From Morganella psychrotolerans (lineage in GTDB: Bacteria > Pseudomonadota > Gammaproteobacteria > Enterobacterales > Enterobacteriaceae): a stretch of DNA of 64,000 nt. The position numbers and the translations under genes are program-made. Where the stretch lies: assembly GCF_001676155.1 (NCBI RefSeq), contig NZ_LZEW01000033.1, forward strand, positions 87,505-151,504. The letters are read 5' to 3'. Positions 34,033-42,332 of this stretch are shown here, in pieces; position 1 is the first letter of the stretch; each line of letters starts with the position of its first letter. Under the pieces are notes generated by a model. The model ran no database searches. It was not told the DNA's origin and worked only from the letters and a program-made list of their open reading frames with translations.

Positions 34033-34052
34033 ACCGTATACTCCACAATTAG

Positions 34053-34069
34053 GAAACGAATTTCGTTTC
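34053..34069. promoter_or_regulatory. Palindromic TetR-type operator
   Basis: GAAACGAA-T-TTCGTTTC is a perfect 8-bp inverted repeat with a one-base spacer. It stands in the gap between the divergent PhlG-like gene (start 34032) and tetR gene (start 34120), where binding could repress both. Confidence 0.75.
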
Positions 34070-34119
34070 TAAATTAATATCGTCACTAAACGGGTATTTG
34101 TCAATTGAGGATCGCACGT

Positions 34120-34746
34120 ATGGCTACAGAACCTGCCGCAAAAACAAAAGGCCGGGGACGTCCGGTTGTACCGGAACAGGAACTTATCGCAAAGATCCAT
34201 AAAGCTTCGCTTAACCTGCTGTTATCACAGGGTTATACAGCCACCACGATGGATGCGGTTGCAAAAGAAGCAGGGGTATCAAAGAAAACGCTGTATCGTT
34301 TTGTTGAGAACAGAGAAGACCTGATTGAACAGATTGTCCGTGGCTGGACTGACACATTTGTGCCGCTGTTTACGCGGGATACAAAAGATAAAACAGAATT
34401 TTGTCAATTACTGGCGGAGCATCTGACTGTAATGAGCAACAAAGTTCTGAGTGCTGAGGCGGTTGGTCTGTTTTGCCTGCTGAGCAGTGAATTTCCCGGA
34501 CGGGAGGCGCTGCTGGCACGATATCAGACGAGTGGCATTGAGCGCGGGCGCGCATTACTGACGGAATGGCTTTCCCGCCACCGGGATTTTTTACCGCTGC
34601 CGGACCCGGCACAGGTTAGTGACTTGCTGCTATCAATGGTGATTGCTGAGCCACTGCGTCAGATTGCCCTGAAACTGGCACCACCCGCACCGGATTACCC
34701 GGTTGGGACGCGCATTACCGCTGCAATTGCATTGCTGAAACAGTGA
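34120..34746 (+). CDS. TetR/AcrR family transcriptional regulator
   Basis: The 208-residue protein has an N-terminal helix-turn-helix (LLSQGYTATTMDAVAKEAGV then SKKTLYRFVENREDLIEQIV) and a helical ligand-binding domain of the AcrR C-terminal type. A basic stretch (KGRGRPVV) precedes the HTH. The start at 34120 (MATEPAAKTKG) fits better than the ATG-like site at 34105. Divergence from the PhlG-like hydrolase gene and the shared palindrome suggest it represses that gene until a phenolic ligand binds (inference). Confidence 0.88.
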   Translation: MATEPAAKTKGRGRPVVPEQELIAKIHKASLNLLLSQGYTATTMDAVAKEAGVSKKTLYRFVENREDLIEQIVRGWTDTFVPLFTRDTKDKTEFCQLLAEHLTVMSNKVLSAEAVGLFCLLSSEFPGREALLARYQTSGIERGRALLTEWLSRHRDFLPLPDPAQVSDLLLSMVIAEPLRQIALKLAPPAPDYPVGTRITAAIALLKQ

Positions 34747-34773
34747 CAGGTACCGGCGTTAAACCGGTACCTG
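34747..34773. terminator. Hairpin between convergent tetR and yedF
   Basis: CAGGTACCGG and CCGGTACCTG form a perfect 10-bp stem with a 7-base loop, one base after the tetR stop. There is no clear T run on either side. Confidence 0.55.
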
Positions 34774-34782
34774 GCGCAGGGC

Positions 34783-35028
34783 TTATTTCTGAATAAGATA
34801 GCGGATTGTCGGACCATCCTGCTGAATGGATAATACGGTATAGCCGTGATTTTTCGCATCCAGAGGAATGTTATTTATTGACTGCGGGCAGTCACTTACG
34901 ACTTCCAGAATTTCCCCGGGCTTCAGTGACGGCATGGCTTCCAGTGTTGCCACCGCAGGATACGGGCACGGCTCGCCGACCATATCCAGCCGGTAATCCG
35001 GTACAATTGTTGTGGTATTTATACTCAT
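34783..35028 (-). CDS. yedF: YedF, TusA-family sulfur/selenium carrier
   Basis: The 81-residue product is a TusA-fold protein with the CPxP motif in DMVGEPCPYPAVATLEAM, whose cysteine carries persulfide or selenide in relatives. VVSDCPQSINNIPLDAKNHG and the C-terminal GPTIRYLIQK match E. coli YedF closely. It is 12 bases downstream of yedE, so the two are one operon. YedF and YedE are associated with selenium metabolism by genome context; the biochemical step is not established. Confidence 0.93.
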   Translation of the reverse strand: MSINTTTIVPDYRLDMVGEPCPYPAVATLEAMPSLKPGEILEVVSDCPQSINNIPLDAKNHGYTVLSIQQDGPTIRYLIQK

Positions 35029-35040
35029 TTTAATTGCTCC

Positions 35041-36252
35041 TTAGTGTGCGGTAGCCGGTGTGGTTTCAGCCTGATTTTTACGGCGGAAGAACCGTTTTTC
35101 CCACATCAGTAATAAGATAAAGGCAAAGGCCAGCAACCCGTAAGTAACCAGCAGACCGCCTATCGGACCAAACGTATCCAGCAGATTGACTTTGTCGTAA
35201 TCTGTTGCCAGTGCAGGTGCGAGTGAATCCCAGTAATACGCAAGAATGGTTGCACCAGCGATATTACCCAGACCAACCCACCAGAAGTGAACCTGACCTT
35301 CCACCGCGCGGTACATCCAGCCGGTTTCACAACCACCGGCAAGGACAATACCAAACCCGAACAGCAGACCGCCGATAACGGCATTCGGTCCTGCCCAGAA
35401 AATTTTTGGCTGAACACCTAACTGCACATAACTGAAAATCCCGATAGCACTGACAGCCATCCCGAGGATAATTGCTTTTGCCATGTGGGTGCGCCCGGTT
35501 ATCCAGACATCACGAAATGCCGAGGTAAAGCAGATTTGCGCCCGCTCAATCAATAATCCGAAACCGATACCGAATAGCATCGCGATACCCAATTTTGGTG
35601 ATTCAAATAAGGTGAACAGCGACCAGGTGACACACAGCAGGAAAATCAGCATACCAAGGCGGAAACGGCGCTTCGCCCGTTGCAGATCCTGTGTCAGCGG
35701 GGATGCTTTACTGACTTTTTGCAGTTTGACCGGAATACGGAACATCGGCATCAGTGTGAATTTTGCGCCAAAATAGGAACCGGCAGCGGTTGCCAGCGCA
35801 AAAAACCAGGCATGCAGAGAGAATTGCGGAATACCGGTAAAGAAAGCGGCGAGGTTGCAACCCATTGCCAGGCGGGCACCGAAACCGGCGATCATGCCGC
35901 CGATAATGGCCTGCCAGATGCGGATTTTGTGCTGAGGAAGGCGGATTTTGACATTATTTGCCCATAAGGCTGCGGCGATACACCCGGCAAACATGCCGAT
36001 GACCATCATGCCGTCGATTCTGTCCAGGGGCGAGCCCTGCAAACCGATTACCTTAAAATACCCCCAGTTCTCCGGTTCTGCGCCGAACAGTTGCATTATG
36101 TGTCCGCCCCAGCGCGTAAACTCTCCGGTGACCGCCCAAAATGTACCGGTTAATCCAAAATAGTATGTGGATAAGATGCCGGCGGCGATCACTGCAGGCA
36201 ACGGCTGCCAAAACTTGACAAGATACGTTGATTTAAATGTAGACCAGTTCAT
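35041..36252 (-). CDS. yedE: YedE, membrane transporter-like protein (YeeE/YedE family, selenium-associated)
   Basis: The 403-residue protein has about ten hydrophobic segments and belongs to the YeeE/YedE (DUF395) family, proposed to import selenium or sulfur compounds. Diagnostic segments are AAGILSTYYFGLTGTFWAVT, GFGARLAMGCNLAAFFTGIP with its cysteine, and AGGCETGWMYRAVEGQ. I start it at 36252 (MNWSTFKSTYLVKF), where the product aligns with E. coli YedE; a start at 36402 would add 50 residues of non-hydrophobic, atypical sequence. A rho-independent terminator ends only about 10 bases before this start, so expression is likely controlled by attenuation or from another start. No strong Shine-Dalgarno is visible. 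Confidence 0.93.
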   Translation of the reverse strand: MNWSTFKSTYLVKFWQPLPAVIAAGILSTYYFGLTGTFWAVTGEFTRWGGHIMQLFGAEPENWGYFKVIGLQGSPLDRIDGMMVIGMFAGCIAAALWANNVKIRLPQHKIRIWQAIIGGMIAGFGARLAMGCNLAAFFTGIPQFSLHAWFFALATAAGSYFGAKFTLMPMFRIPVKLQKVSKASPLTQDLQRAKRRFRLGMLIFLLCVTWSLFTLFESPKLGIAMLFGIGFGLLIERAQICFTSAFRDVWITGRTHMAKAIILGMAVSAIGIFSYVQLGVQPKIFWAGPNAVIGGLLFGFGIVLAGGCETGWMYRAVEGQVHFWWVGLGNIAGATILAYYWDSLAPALATDYDKVNLLDTFGPIGGLLVTYGLLAFAFILLLMWEKRFFRRKNQAETTPATAH

Positions 36253-36261
36253 TTTTTTACC

Positions 36262-36284
36262 AAAAAAATCCCGACAGCGTCGGG
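36262..36284 (-). terminator. Terminator/attenuator in the yedE leader
   Basis: On the minus strand CCCGAC-GCT-GTCGGG is followed by ATTTTTTT, a complete rho-independent terminator about 10 bases ahead of the yedE ATG at 36252. A second perfect hairpin (GGATCTG and CAGATCC, 36315-36334) lies just upstream and has the same CGCTGT sequence in its loop. This arrangement suggests conditional termination. Confidence 0.75.
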
Positions 36285-36453
36285 AAGCAATATCAGGGTA
36301 CGTGCGTACCAGTAGGATCTGACAGCGCAGATCCACCCGCAAATCATACGCCTGTATAAAGCGTTGCGCTAAAAAATATTTGCGGTGAATGATAAAGCTC
36401 AAAGATATTCTGCCCAGAGAAAAAACAAGGGGGAATTACCTGACCATCGGGGA

Positions 36454-36568
36454 CGCAGGGACAACCGGCAAACCGGAAAGACGCTGTAAACACATCCCTG
36501 TTCGCTCGGATCGCGCCATCCATGGCACTTTACGCTTTCCTTATTTTTGCCGGTTGTTCCCTTATGCG
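36454..36568 (-). other. Structured leader-like element upstream of yedE
   Basis: GGGACAACCGGCAAA (36458-36472) is complementary to TTTGCCGGTTG-TTCCC (36546-36561) with one bulged base. Inside it GGAAAG pairs with CTTTCC and TGTAAA with TTTACG, and a small GCCA-TCCA-TGGC hairpin sits in the interior, so a branched fold of about 115 nt is possible. It lies in the 348-base gene-free stretch between yedE and the ERIC-like element at hypE. I do not recognise it as a named riboswitch. Orientation is assigned from yedE; the same fold exists on the other strand. Confidence 0.5.
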
Positions 36569-36599
36569 CTTTGGCTCTGAAAAAAGACCAAAAAGACAA

Positions 36600-36728
36600 T
36601 CTGCTAAATCATTCGTTTCACAGCAAGGCGGCAAATAAAAATCCCCGGGGAGCATACACAAGTATGTGACCCGGGGATTTTTATGCAGCCAACGCAGCTG
36701 TGGAGCGAAGGATGACGCAGATTAGCAG
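36600..36728. repeat. ERIC-like repeat overlapping the hypE 3' end
   Basis: Inverted ends TCTGCTAAATC and GATTAGCAGA surround ATCCCCGGGGAGCATACACA, AGTATGTGACCCGGGGAT and the tail GCGAAGGATGACG, which is close to the E. coli ERIC consensus. It is more diverged from the other three copies. Its right tip contains the hypE stop codon. Confidence 0.8.
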
Positions 36729-37741
36729 ATGCGGGGTAAGGGCTCATTATACGGCAAATCCAGGAGTCTGGTTGCCCCGAATATCCCCTGTACTTTCACT
36801 TTTTTCACTTCTGTTACCTGCCCGATGGTACAGGCATCCTGCCCCAGCGGGCTTGCGTGCAATGCTGCCAGCACGGCATTTTCTGCTTCGGGAGCCACCA
36901 CAATCACGACTTTACCTTCGTTGGCAAAATTGAGTGCTTCAAGCCCCAGCAGTTCGCAAACACCGCGCACGGCGGTTTTTACCGGCAATGCCTGCTCTTC
37001 GATATTCATACCGTACTGAGAGGCATCGGAAAATTCATGCAGGATCGCAGTGACGCCGCCACGGGTGGCATCCCGCACGGCTCTGACGCCGCTGATTGCA
37101 CGCAGAGGTGCCAGCATGGGTTCGAGTACTGCGCAGTCACTTTGTAGATCCGCATCCAGTCCGAGGTTTTCACGCAGATTAAGGATCGCGGCACCATGAT
37201 CGCCCAGTGTGCCGCTGACAATAATTTTATCGCCCGGACGACACTGTGCTGCTGCCCAGTTCAGTTGTGACGGGATCACGCCAATACCGGCGGTATTGAT
37301 AAAGATTTTATCCGCAGCACCCCGTTGCACCACTTTAGTATCACCGGTAACTATCTGAATTCCGTTCGCTTTTGCGGTTTCTGCCATGCTGGTGACCAGT
37401 TGTGACAGTATCTCAAAAGAGAGCCCTTCTTCGAGAATAAATCCGCAGGAGAGATAACGCGGAACAGCACCGCCGACAGAAAGATCGTTTGCCGTGCCGC
37501 ATACGGCCAGTTTGCCGATATTACCACCGGGAAAAATAATCGGATCAATCACATAGCTGTCAGTACTGAACGCCAGACGATCGCCTGCCGCCTGTAATTC
37601 TGCCAGCGGGATCCGCGCCTGATCTTCTTTCTCATTCAGGTACGGGTTAGAAAAGGCCTGTAAAAACAGCGAGTCAATCAGCTGCTGCATTCCCTGTCCG
37701 CCATTGCCCTGCGCTAACGTAATTTCAGTAATGGGTTTCAT
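36722..37741 (-). CDS. hypE: Hydrogenase maturation protein HypE
   Basis: HypE dehydrates the carbamoyl group delivered by HypF to a thiocyanate on its C-terminal cysteine, which becomes a cyanide ligand of the NiFe hydrogenase iron. The 339-residue PurM-like protein starts MKPITEITLAQGNGGQGMQQ, has FSTDSYVIDPIIFPGGNIG and QIVTGDTKVVQRG, and ends with the catalytic PRIC. It follows hypD with one base between. Its stop codon lies within an ERIC-like element. Confidence 0.96.
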   Translation of the reverse strand: MKPITEITLAQGNGGQGMQQLIDSLFLQAFSNPYLNEKEDQARIPLAELQAAGDRLAFSTDSYVIDPIIFPGGNIGKLAVCGTANDLSVGGAVPRYLSCGFILEEGLSFEILSQLVTSMAETAKANGIQIVTGDTKVVQRGAADKIFINTAGIGVIPSQLNWAAAQCRPGDKIIVSGTLGDHGAAILNLRENLGLDADLQSDCAVLEPMLAPLRAISGVRAVRDATRGGVTAILHEFSDASQYGMNIEEQALPVKTAVRGVCELLGLEALNFANEGKVVIVVAPEAENAVLAALHASPLGQDACTIGQVTEVKKVKVQGIFGATRLLDLPYNEPLPRIC

Positions 37742-37742
37742 T

Positions 37743-38873
37743 TTATTCTCCGCGACGATATTGATAATAAGCCGCGCATGCCCCTTCTGAAGAGACCATC
37801 AGCGCACCAAGTGCCGTTTCCGGCGAACATGCATTGCCGAACAGCGGGCAATCTACCGGTTTACAGCGTCCGGTGAGTACATCACCGCACCGCGCCTGCG
37901 GATTATCGGCGACGGACTGCGGCTTCGGCTGAAAACGGCGTTCTGCATCAAATTCGTGATACGCCGGTTTCAGTTGCACCCCGGAATCTGCAATATTGCC
38001 CAGCCCGCGCCATTCACTGTTGGCTTTCAGTTCGAATACGTCTGCCAGCGCTTTTTGTGCCAGTAAATTACCCTGCTCCGGCACAATACGGCTGTATTGA
38101 TTTTCGACCGCCATCGGCGAGGTGTTATCCTGCGCCTGCACTTTCAGTTGGCGGATAACCATTAAGATGGCATGAAGTAAATCAAGCGGTTCAAAACCGG
38201 TGACAACAAACGGTTTGGCAAATTCATCACACAATGGCTGATACGGCGTACAGCCGATAACCATGCTGACATGCCCCGGTGCGATAAAGCCGTCGATAAA
38301 CACATCTTTTTGCTCAAGTAATGTGCGCAATGTCGGGATAATAGTGATGTGCTGGCAAAATACGGTGAAATTTTTAAGACCGGCTTTTTTCGCCTGCTGC
38401 AATGTTGCAGCGGTGCCCGGCATGGTAGTTTCGAATCCCAGCCCGAAGAAGACAACCTCTTTTTCCGGATTATCACGGGCGATGGTCAGCGCATCCAGCG
38501 GCGAATAAACAATTCTGATGTCACTGCCGTGACGACGGGCATCCAGCAATGAACCGCCGCGTCCGGGAACGCGCATGGCATCCCCGAATGTACAGAAGAC
38601 GACATCCGGCCGGGCAGCAATTTCCAGACAGGCATCAATGCGCCCCATGGGTAATACACACACCGGGCAGCCCGGTCCGTGGACAAATTCCACGGAGTCC
38701 GGCAGTAATTTATCCAGCCCGAATTTAAAGATGGCGTGAGTATGACCGCCGCACACTTCCATTATCTGCAACGGCTGTTTCAGAGGATGAGGCCACTCCG
38801 CCATTTCCTCATGGATCTGTGCCAGCAATTTCTCTGCCAGCGCCGGATCACGGAATTCATCAACAAAACGCAT
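37743..38873 (-). CDS. hypD: Hydrogenase maturation protein HypD
   Basis: HypD is the [4Fe-4S] scaffold that, with HypC, holds the Fe(CN)2CO unit before transfer to the hydrogenase large subunit. The 376-residue protein has the motifs MEVCGGHTHAI, FVHGPGCPVCVLPMGRID, GFETTMPGTAA and C-terminal cysteines in RCGDVLTGRCKPVDCPLFG. It lies between hypB and hypE, with 9 bases to hypB; hypC, normally between them, is absent. Confidence 0.96.
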   Translation of the reverse strand: MRFVDEFRDPALAEKLLAQIHEEMAEWPHPLKQPLQIMEVCGGHTHAIFKFGLDKLLPDSVEFVHGPGCPVCVLPMGRIDACLEIAARPDVVFCTFGDAMRVPGRGGSLLDARRHGSDIRIVYSPLDALTIARDNPEKEVVFFGLGFETTMPGTAATLQQAKKAGLKNFTVFCQHITIIPTLRTLLEQKDVFIDGFIAPGHVSMVIGCTPYQPLCDEFAKPFVVTGFEPLDLLHAILMVIRQLKVQAQDNTSPMAVENQYSRIVPEQGNLLAQKALADVFELKANSEWRGLGNIADSGVQLKPAYHEFDAERRFQPKPQSVADNPQARCGDVLTGRCKPVDCPLFGNACSPETALGALMVSSEGACAAYYQYRRGE

Positions 38874-38882
38874 AAAAATCCC

Positions 38883-40004
38883 TTATTCTGCGGCGGTACT
38901 GCGCTGCTGTGCAATATCACCCAGCCGGTTTTGCAACCAGGTCACCCACTCATCCATGCCTTCGCCTGTTGAGGCAGAAAGAACAATCACATCAATGTCC
39001 GGATTAACACGGCGCGCTGCATTTACGCAAGCTTCAATATTGACGTCAACATACGGCAGCAGATCGATTTTATTAATCAGCATCAGGTCAGCGGCAGCAA
39101 ACATGTGCGGGTATTTCAGAGGCTTATCTTCACCTTCCGTGACAGATAAGATCGCCACTTTATGCTGTTCGCCCAGATCAAAGCTGGCAGGACAGACAAG
39201 ATTTCCTACATTTTCTATAAATAACAGGCTGTTATCTGATAATTTCAGATGATGCATAGCATCATGCACCATTTGAGCGTCCAGGTGACACCCTTTGCCG
39301 GTATTGACCTGAATTGCCGGTACGCCGGTCGCGCGGATACGCTCTGCGTCATTGGTGGTCTGCTGATCGCCTTCAATCACGGCGCAAGATACTTTATCTT
39401 TCAGGTAATTAAGTGTGCGGGTCAGTAAGGTGGTTTTACCTGAACCGGGGCTGGAGACTAAATTTAGTGCCAAAATTCCCTGCTCTTTCAGGTGTTCGCG
39501 GTTATGTGCAGCGATCTGATTATTTTTATCCAGCACGCCCATCTCAATCTGTACCATTCGTTTCTGGCTCAGACCCGGTGCGTGAGTTCCGGCTTCACCC
39601 ATGCCGTAATGCATATTATCGTCATCAACTACCGGCGCAAATGCGGCGGTGTGCTCATGTCCGTGCTCATGGTCATGACTATGTTCAGGAGAATGGTTGT
39701 GATCATGTGAGTGACCGTGATCATGAGAGTGGCTGTGATCATGGGCATGGCTGTGGTCGTGAGAATGATCGTGCCCGTGGTCATGATGGTGTTCATCATG
39801 CGCTGCATGCTCATTATCCGGCGCGGCTTCCCGTCCATCATAATAATAGTGGTTTACATTCCCGTTATGATGATAGTGATGGTGATGAATAATGACGGGA
39901 CGGGAATGATTTTCATGGTCGTGATGGTCGTGATGGTCGTGATGGTCGTGGCTGTGACCTTCAATTTGCACGTTTCCTTCACTGCAACCGCATGTGCTGC
40001 ACAT
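38883..40004 (-). CDS. hypB: Hydrogenase nickel-incorporation GTPase HypB
   Basis: HypB is the GTPase that, with HypA, inserts nickel into NiFe hydrogenase precursors. I start it at 40004 ([16 protein letters not shown]) because AGGAG precedes it and this N-terminus carries the high-affinity nickel motif CxxCGC; an ATG at 40076 would add 24 atypical residues. A linker of about 120 residues contains more than 40 histidines, well beyond E. coli HypB and fitting a nickel store. The G domain follows with the P-loop [24 protein letters not shown] and NKIDLLPYV. It leads the hypB-hypD-hypE cluster, with no hypA upstream. Confidence 0.96.
   Translation of the reverse strand: MCSTCGCSEGNVQIEGHSHDHHDHHDHHDHENHSRPVIIHHHHYHHNGNVNHYYYDGREAAPDNEHAAHDEHHHDHGHDHSHDHSHAHDHSHSHDHGHSHDHNHSPEHSHDHEHGHEHTAAFAPVVDDDNMHYGMGEAGTHAPGLSQKRMVQIEMGVLDKNNQIAAHNREHLKEQGILALNLVSSPGSGKTTLLTRTLNYLKDKVSCAVIEGDQQTTNDAERIRATGVPAIQVNTGKGCHLDAQMVHDAMHHLKLSDNSLLFIENVGNLVCPASFDLGEQHKVAILSVTEGEDKPLKYPHMFAAADLMLINKIDLLPYVDVNIEACVNAARRVNPDIDVIVLSASTGEGMDEWVTWLQNRLGDIAQQRSTAAE
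39630..39960 (-). repeat. Low-complexity His-rich coding tract in hypB
   Basis: Short repeated units rich in CAT, CAC and GAT codons (including a 9-base unit, GGTCGTGAT on the plus strand, nearly four times at 39917-39950) encode alternating His/Asp/Ser. Such tracts change length readily by slippage. Confidence 0.7.
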
Positions 40005-40121
40005 AATCCTGGCTCCTGCTCGATTTATTGGCTCCGGCGCGGCTTTGTGGTCAGACTCGTGACAGGTGCAGAGCATCTGATCACGCTGTGTCGGGCAGTC
40101 AACATAAATAAAATATTATAC

Positions 40122-40152
40122 ATGCAGCCCGGTGAGCTATCACCGGCTGCAT
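40122..40152 (-). terminator. Hairpin between uppP and hypB
   Basis: ATGCAGCC and GGCTGCAT, continued by GGTGA/TCACC with one bulge, form a long stem, and the minus-strand sequence after it is A/T-rich with a T stretch. It probably ends uppP transcription before the hyp genes. Confidence 0.6.
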
Positions 40153-40254
40153 GTATCCGTTATTAAGTATATTAGTAGCAAATCTGCGGTCTGCCCGCTT
40201 TGACTTTGCGCAGGTCAACGGGATTTTTTCTGCGCAGAAGATAACACCGTGTAT

Positions 40255-41076
40255 TTAGTGTACAAACACCACATAAACGGCTGCCGCCACAATAAACCGG
40301 TAAATAGCAAACGGGATAAAGGAGATCCGCTTAATCAGTGACAGGAACGTCTTCATGGCTATCAGCGCGACAACAAATGCGGAGAGAAAACCGACAGCAA
40401 ACATCGGGATATCTGAACTGCTCAGGAAGCTCCAGCTCTTGTATAAATCCAGCGCCGTTGCGCCCATCATCATCGGGACAGCTAAAATAAAGGAAAATTC
40501 TGATGCCGTGTACCGGTTAACCCCGGTCAGCATACCGCCGGAAATGGTCGCGCCCGAGCGGGAAAAGCCCGGCCACAGTGCCAGACACTGGAAACAACCA
40601 ATCGCAAACGCCTGGCGGTAACTGATGTCATCAAGTCCGGTAGACTGTGCTTTTTTCGGTTTGAATACTTCCGCGATAATCAGCAGGATACCGCCCGCCA
40701 CCAGGGCATACATGACATTGACCGGGTTAAACAGCGCTTTGATGTGATCACGCAGTAATAATCCCAGCACCACGGCAGGCACCATGGCAATAATAATGTG
40801 AAGTAAATTCAGTTTCCCCTGAGTCTGCCCCTCATGAGGAACCTGCCCGAAATGAATACCGATAAGGGCAAACATCCGCCGCCAGAACATGAAAATAACC
40901 GCAAGAATTGAGCCGAGCTGAATAACCACTTCAAAGGTTTTTTCTTTATCACCCGTAAAGCCGAGTAACTCACCGACAATGATCATGTGACCGGTTGATG
41001 ACACCGGCAGAAACTCTGTTAATCCTTCAACAACCCCGAGAATCAACGCATGCAGTAATGTTGTAAAGTCACCCAT
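40255..41076 (-). CDS. uppP: Undecaprenyl-diphosphatase
   Basis: UppP (BacA) dephosphorylates undecaprenyl diphosphate to recycle the lipid carrier for peptidoglycan and confers bacitracin resistance when abundant. The 273-residue integral membrane protein has the motif [16 protein letters not shown] near residue 16-31 and [13 protein letters not shown] around residue 170. The start at 41076 ([18 protein letters not shown]) fits the family better than the ATG at 41109. It stands downstream of folB on the same strand. Confidence 0.95.
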   Translation of the reverse strand: MGDFTTLLHALILGVVEGLTEFLPVSSTGHMIIVGELLGFTGDKEKTFEVVIQLGSILAVIFMFWRRMFALIGIHFGQVPHEGQTQGKLNLLHIIIAMVPAVVLGLLLRDHIKALFNPVNVMYALVAGGILLIIAEVFKPKKAQSTGLDDISYRQAFAIGCFQCLALWPGFSRSGATISGGMLTGVNRYTASEFSFILAVPMMMGATALDLYKSWSFLSSSDIPMFAVGFLSAFVVALIAMKTFLSLIKRISFIPFAIYRFIVAAAVYVVFVH

Positions 41077-41177
41077 ATCAGGCCCTGTGCAAAAGAAAAA
41101 ACAAGGCAACCCCGGAAACGGAATTGCCGGATTCGGACATCAGCATATTACGACCGTATGACAGTTTAATGACAGTT

Positions 41178-41534
41178 TCAGACTGTACGCCGGCGCTCAA
41201 TTATAACCCCGACTTCATCCGCCTGAGCAACCGCACCCGGTTTTGCCACACAAATCCGTACCCACGGCGTACAAAAACGGGTAAGCAGCAGACCGGCAAC
41301 CTCTTCCGCCACACGTTCCACCAGAGCGAAACTTTTTGACTGAACATAATCCATAATTGCACCACTTACCTTTGCGTAATCAAGACAATGTTCTACATCA
41401 TCACTCTTTGATGCGCGTTTATTATCCCAATGCATTTCGATATCGAACACCAGTTTCTGCGTGATACCCTGTTCCCAGTCGTAAGCACCAATTGTTGTGA
41501 AAACAACAAGTTTCTTAATAAAAACAACATCCAT
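41178..41534 (-). CDS. folB: Dihydroneopterin aldolase
   Basis: FolB cleaves 7,8-dihydroneopterin to 6-hydroxymethyl-dihydropterin in folate synthesis. The 118-residue product begins [20 protein letters not shown], with the pterin-binding segment [13 protein letters not shown], the catalytic lysine in [11 protein letters not shown], and [15 protein letters not shown]. Two codons upstream lies an alternative ATG (41540). It is divergent from plsY, the conserved arrangement. Confidence 0.95.
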   Translation of the reverse strand: MDVVFIKKLVVFTTIGAYDWEQGITQKLVFDIEMHWDNKRASKSDDVEHCLDYAKVSGAIMDYVQSKSFALVERVAEEVAGLLLTRFCTPWVRICVAKPGAVAQADEVGVIIERRRTV

Positions 41535-41644
41535 CCGCATTTACCCCGTTTTTTTTATGCTCATCGGATATCACTTCCCATGAAATATGCGTATTATCCA
41601 TGGAGACTATATTACTGCAATTTACTGTCAATCAGGAGGAAGGC

Positions 41645-42301
41645 ATGAGTGGAATCGCGCTTGCCATGATCATTTTCGCTTATCTGCTGGGATCTGTTTC
41701 CGGTGCGATCCTGATCTGCCGTCTTGCGGGACTGCCCGATCCGCGCCTTCACGGCTCCGGAAATCCCGGCGCCACCAATGTCCTGCGTATCGGCGGAAAA
41801 CTGGCTGCTGCCGGTGTTCTCATCTTCGACGTGCTTAAAGGTATGCTGCCGGTCTGGTTTGCTTACCTGCTGAATATACCTTATTTCTACCTCGGTATTA
41901 TCGCTATTGCCGCCTGTTTAGGCCATATCTATCCGGTATTTTTCCACTTTAAAGGCGGGAAAGGTGTTGCAACCGCATTCGGGTCAATTGCCGCTATCGG
42001 CTGGGATCTGACTGGTCTGGTAGCCGGAACCTGGCTGCTGACGGTACTGCTGAGCGGCTATTCCTCTCTGGGCGCGATTGTCAGTGCGCTGGTTGCCCCC
42101 TTTTATGTCTGGTGGTTCAAACCGGAGTTTACTTTTCCTGTCGCGATGCTTTCCTGTCTGGTGCTTATCCGTCATCATGACAATATTCAGCGCCTGTGGC
42201 GCGGACAAGAGAGCCGCATCTGGCAGAAGCTGAAGAAAAAGCGGGCGAAAACAGAGAAAGAGATTATTCAGGAAGTAAAAGAGCAGGAAAAAGAAGATTA
42301 A
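41645..42301 (+). CDS. plsY: Glycerol-3-phosphate acyltransferase PlsY
   Basis: PlsY transfers the acyl group from acyl-phosphate to glycerol-3-phosphate, the first step of phosphatidic acid synthesis at the inner membrane. The 218-residue protein has five hydrophobic segments and the loop motifs [36 protein letters not shown] and the last helix with [10 protein letters not shown]. The start at 41645 has AGGAGG 7 bases upstream. The C-terminus is a basic, charged tail. A strong terminator follows immediately. Confidence 0.94.
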   Translation: MSGIALAMIIFAYLLGSVSGAILICRLAGLPDPRLHGSGNPGATNVLRIGGKLAAAGVLIFDVLKGMLPVWFAYLLNIPYFYLGIIAIAACLGHIYPVFFHFKGGKGVATAFGSIAAIGWDLTGLVAGTWLLTVLLSGYSSLGAIVSALVAPFYVWWFKPEFTFPVAMLSCLVLIRHHDNIQRLWRGQESRIWQKLKKKRAKTEKEIIQEVKEQEKED

Positions 42302-42324
42302 AAAAGGCGCTGATGCGCCTTTTT
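42301..42324. terminator. Bidirectional terminator between plsY and tsaD
   Basis: AAAAAGGCGC, loop TGAT, GCGCCTTTTT: a symmetric stem between two convergent genes, starting at the plsY stop. Confidence 0.9.
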
Positions 42325-42332
42325 GGTTTCTG

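Noticed and set aside
36454..36568. Resemblance of the structured element to the cyclic di-GMP-I (GEMM) riboswitch
   Set aside because: Only short pieces such as GACGC and AAACC look similar; the tetraloop-receptor core and its spacing are absent on both strands.
39917..39950. Short tandem repeats that could be taken for a CRISPR array
   Set aside because: The unit is 9 bases with no spacers and lies inside hypB coding for His/Asp.
39629..40166. Long open frames on the strand opposite hypB
   Set aside because: They are created by the His/Asp codon repeats read backwards; hypB itself has a start, ribosome binding site and full domain set.
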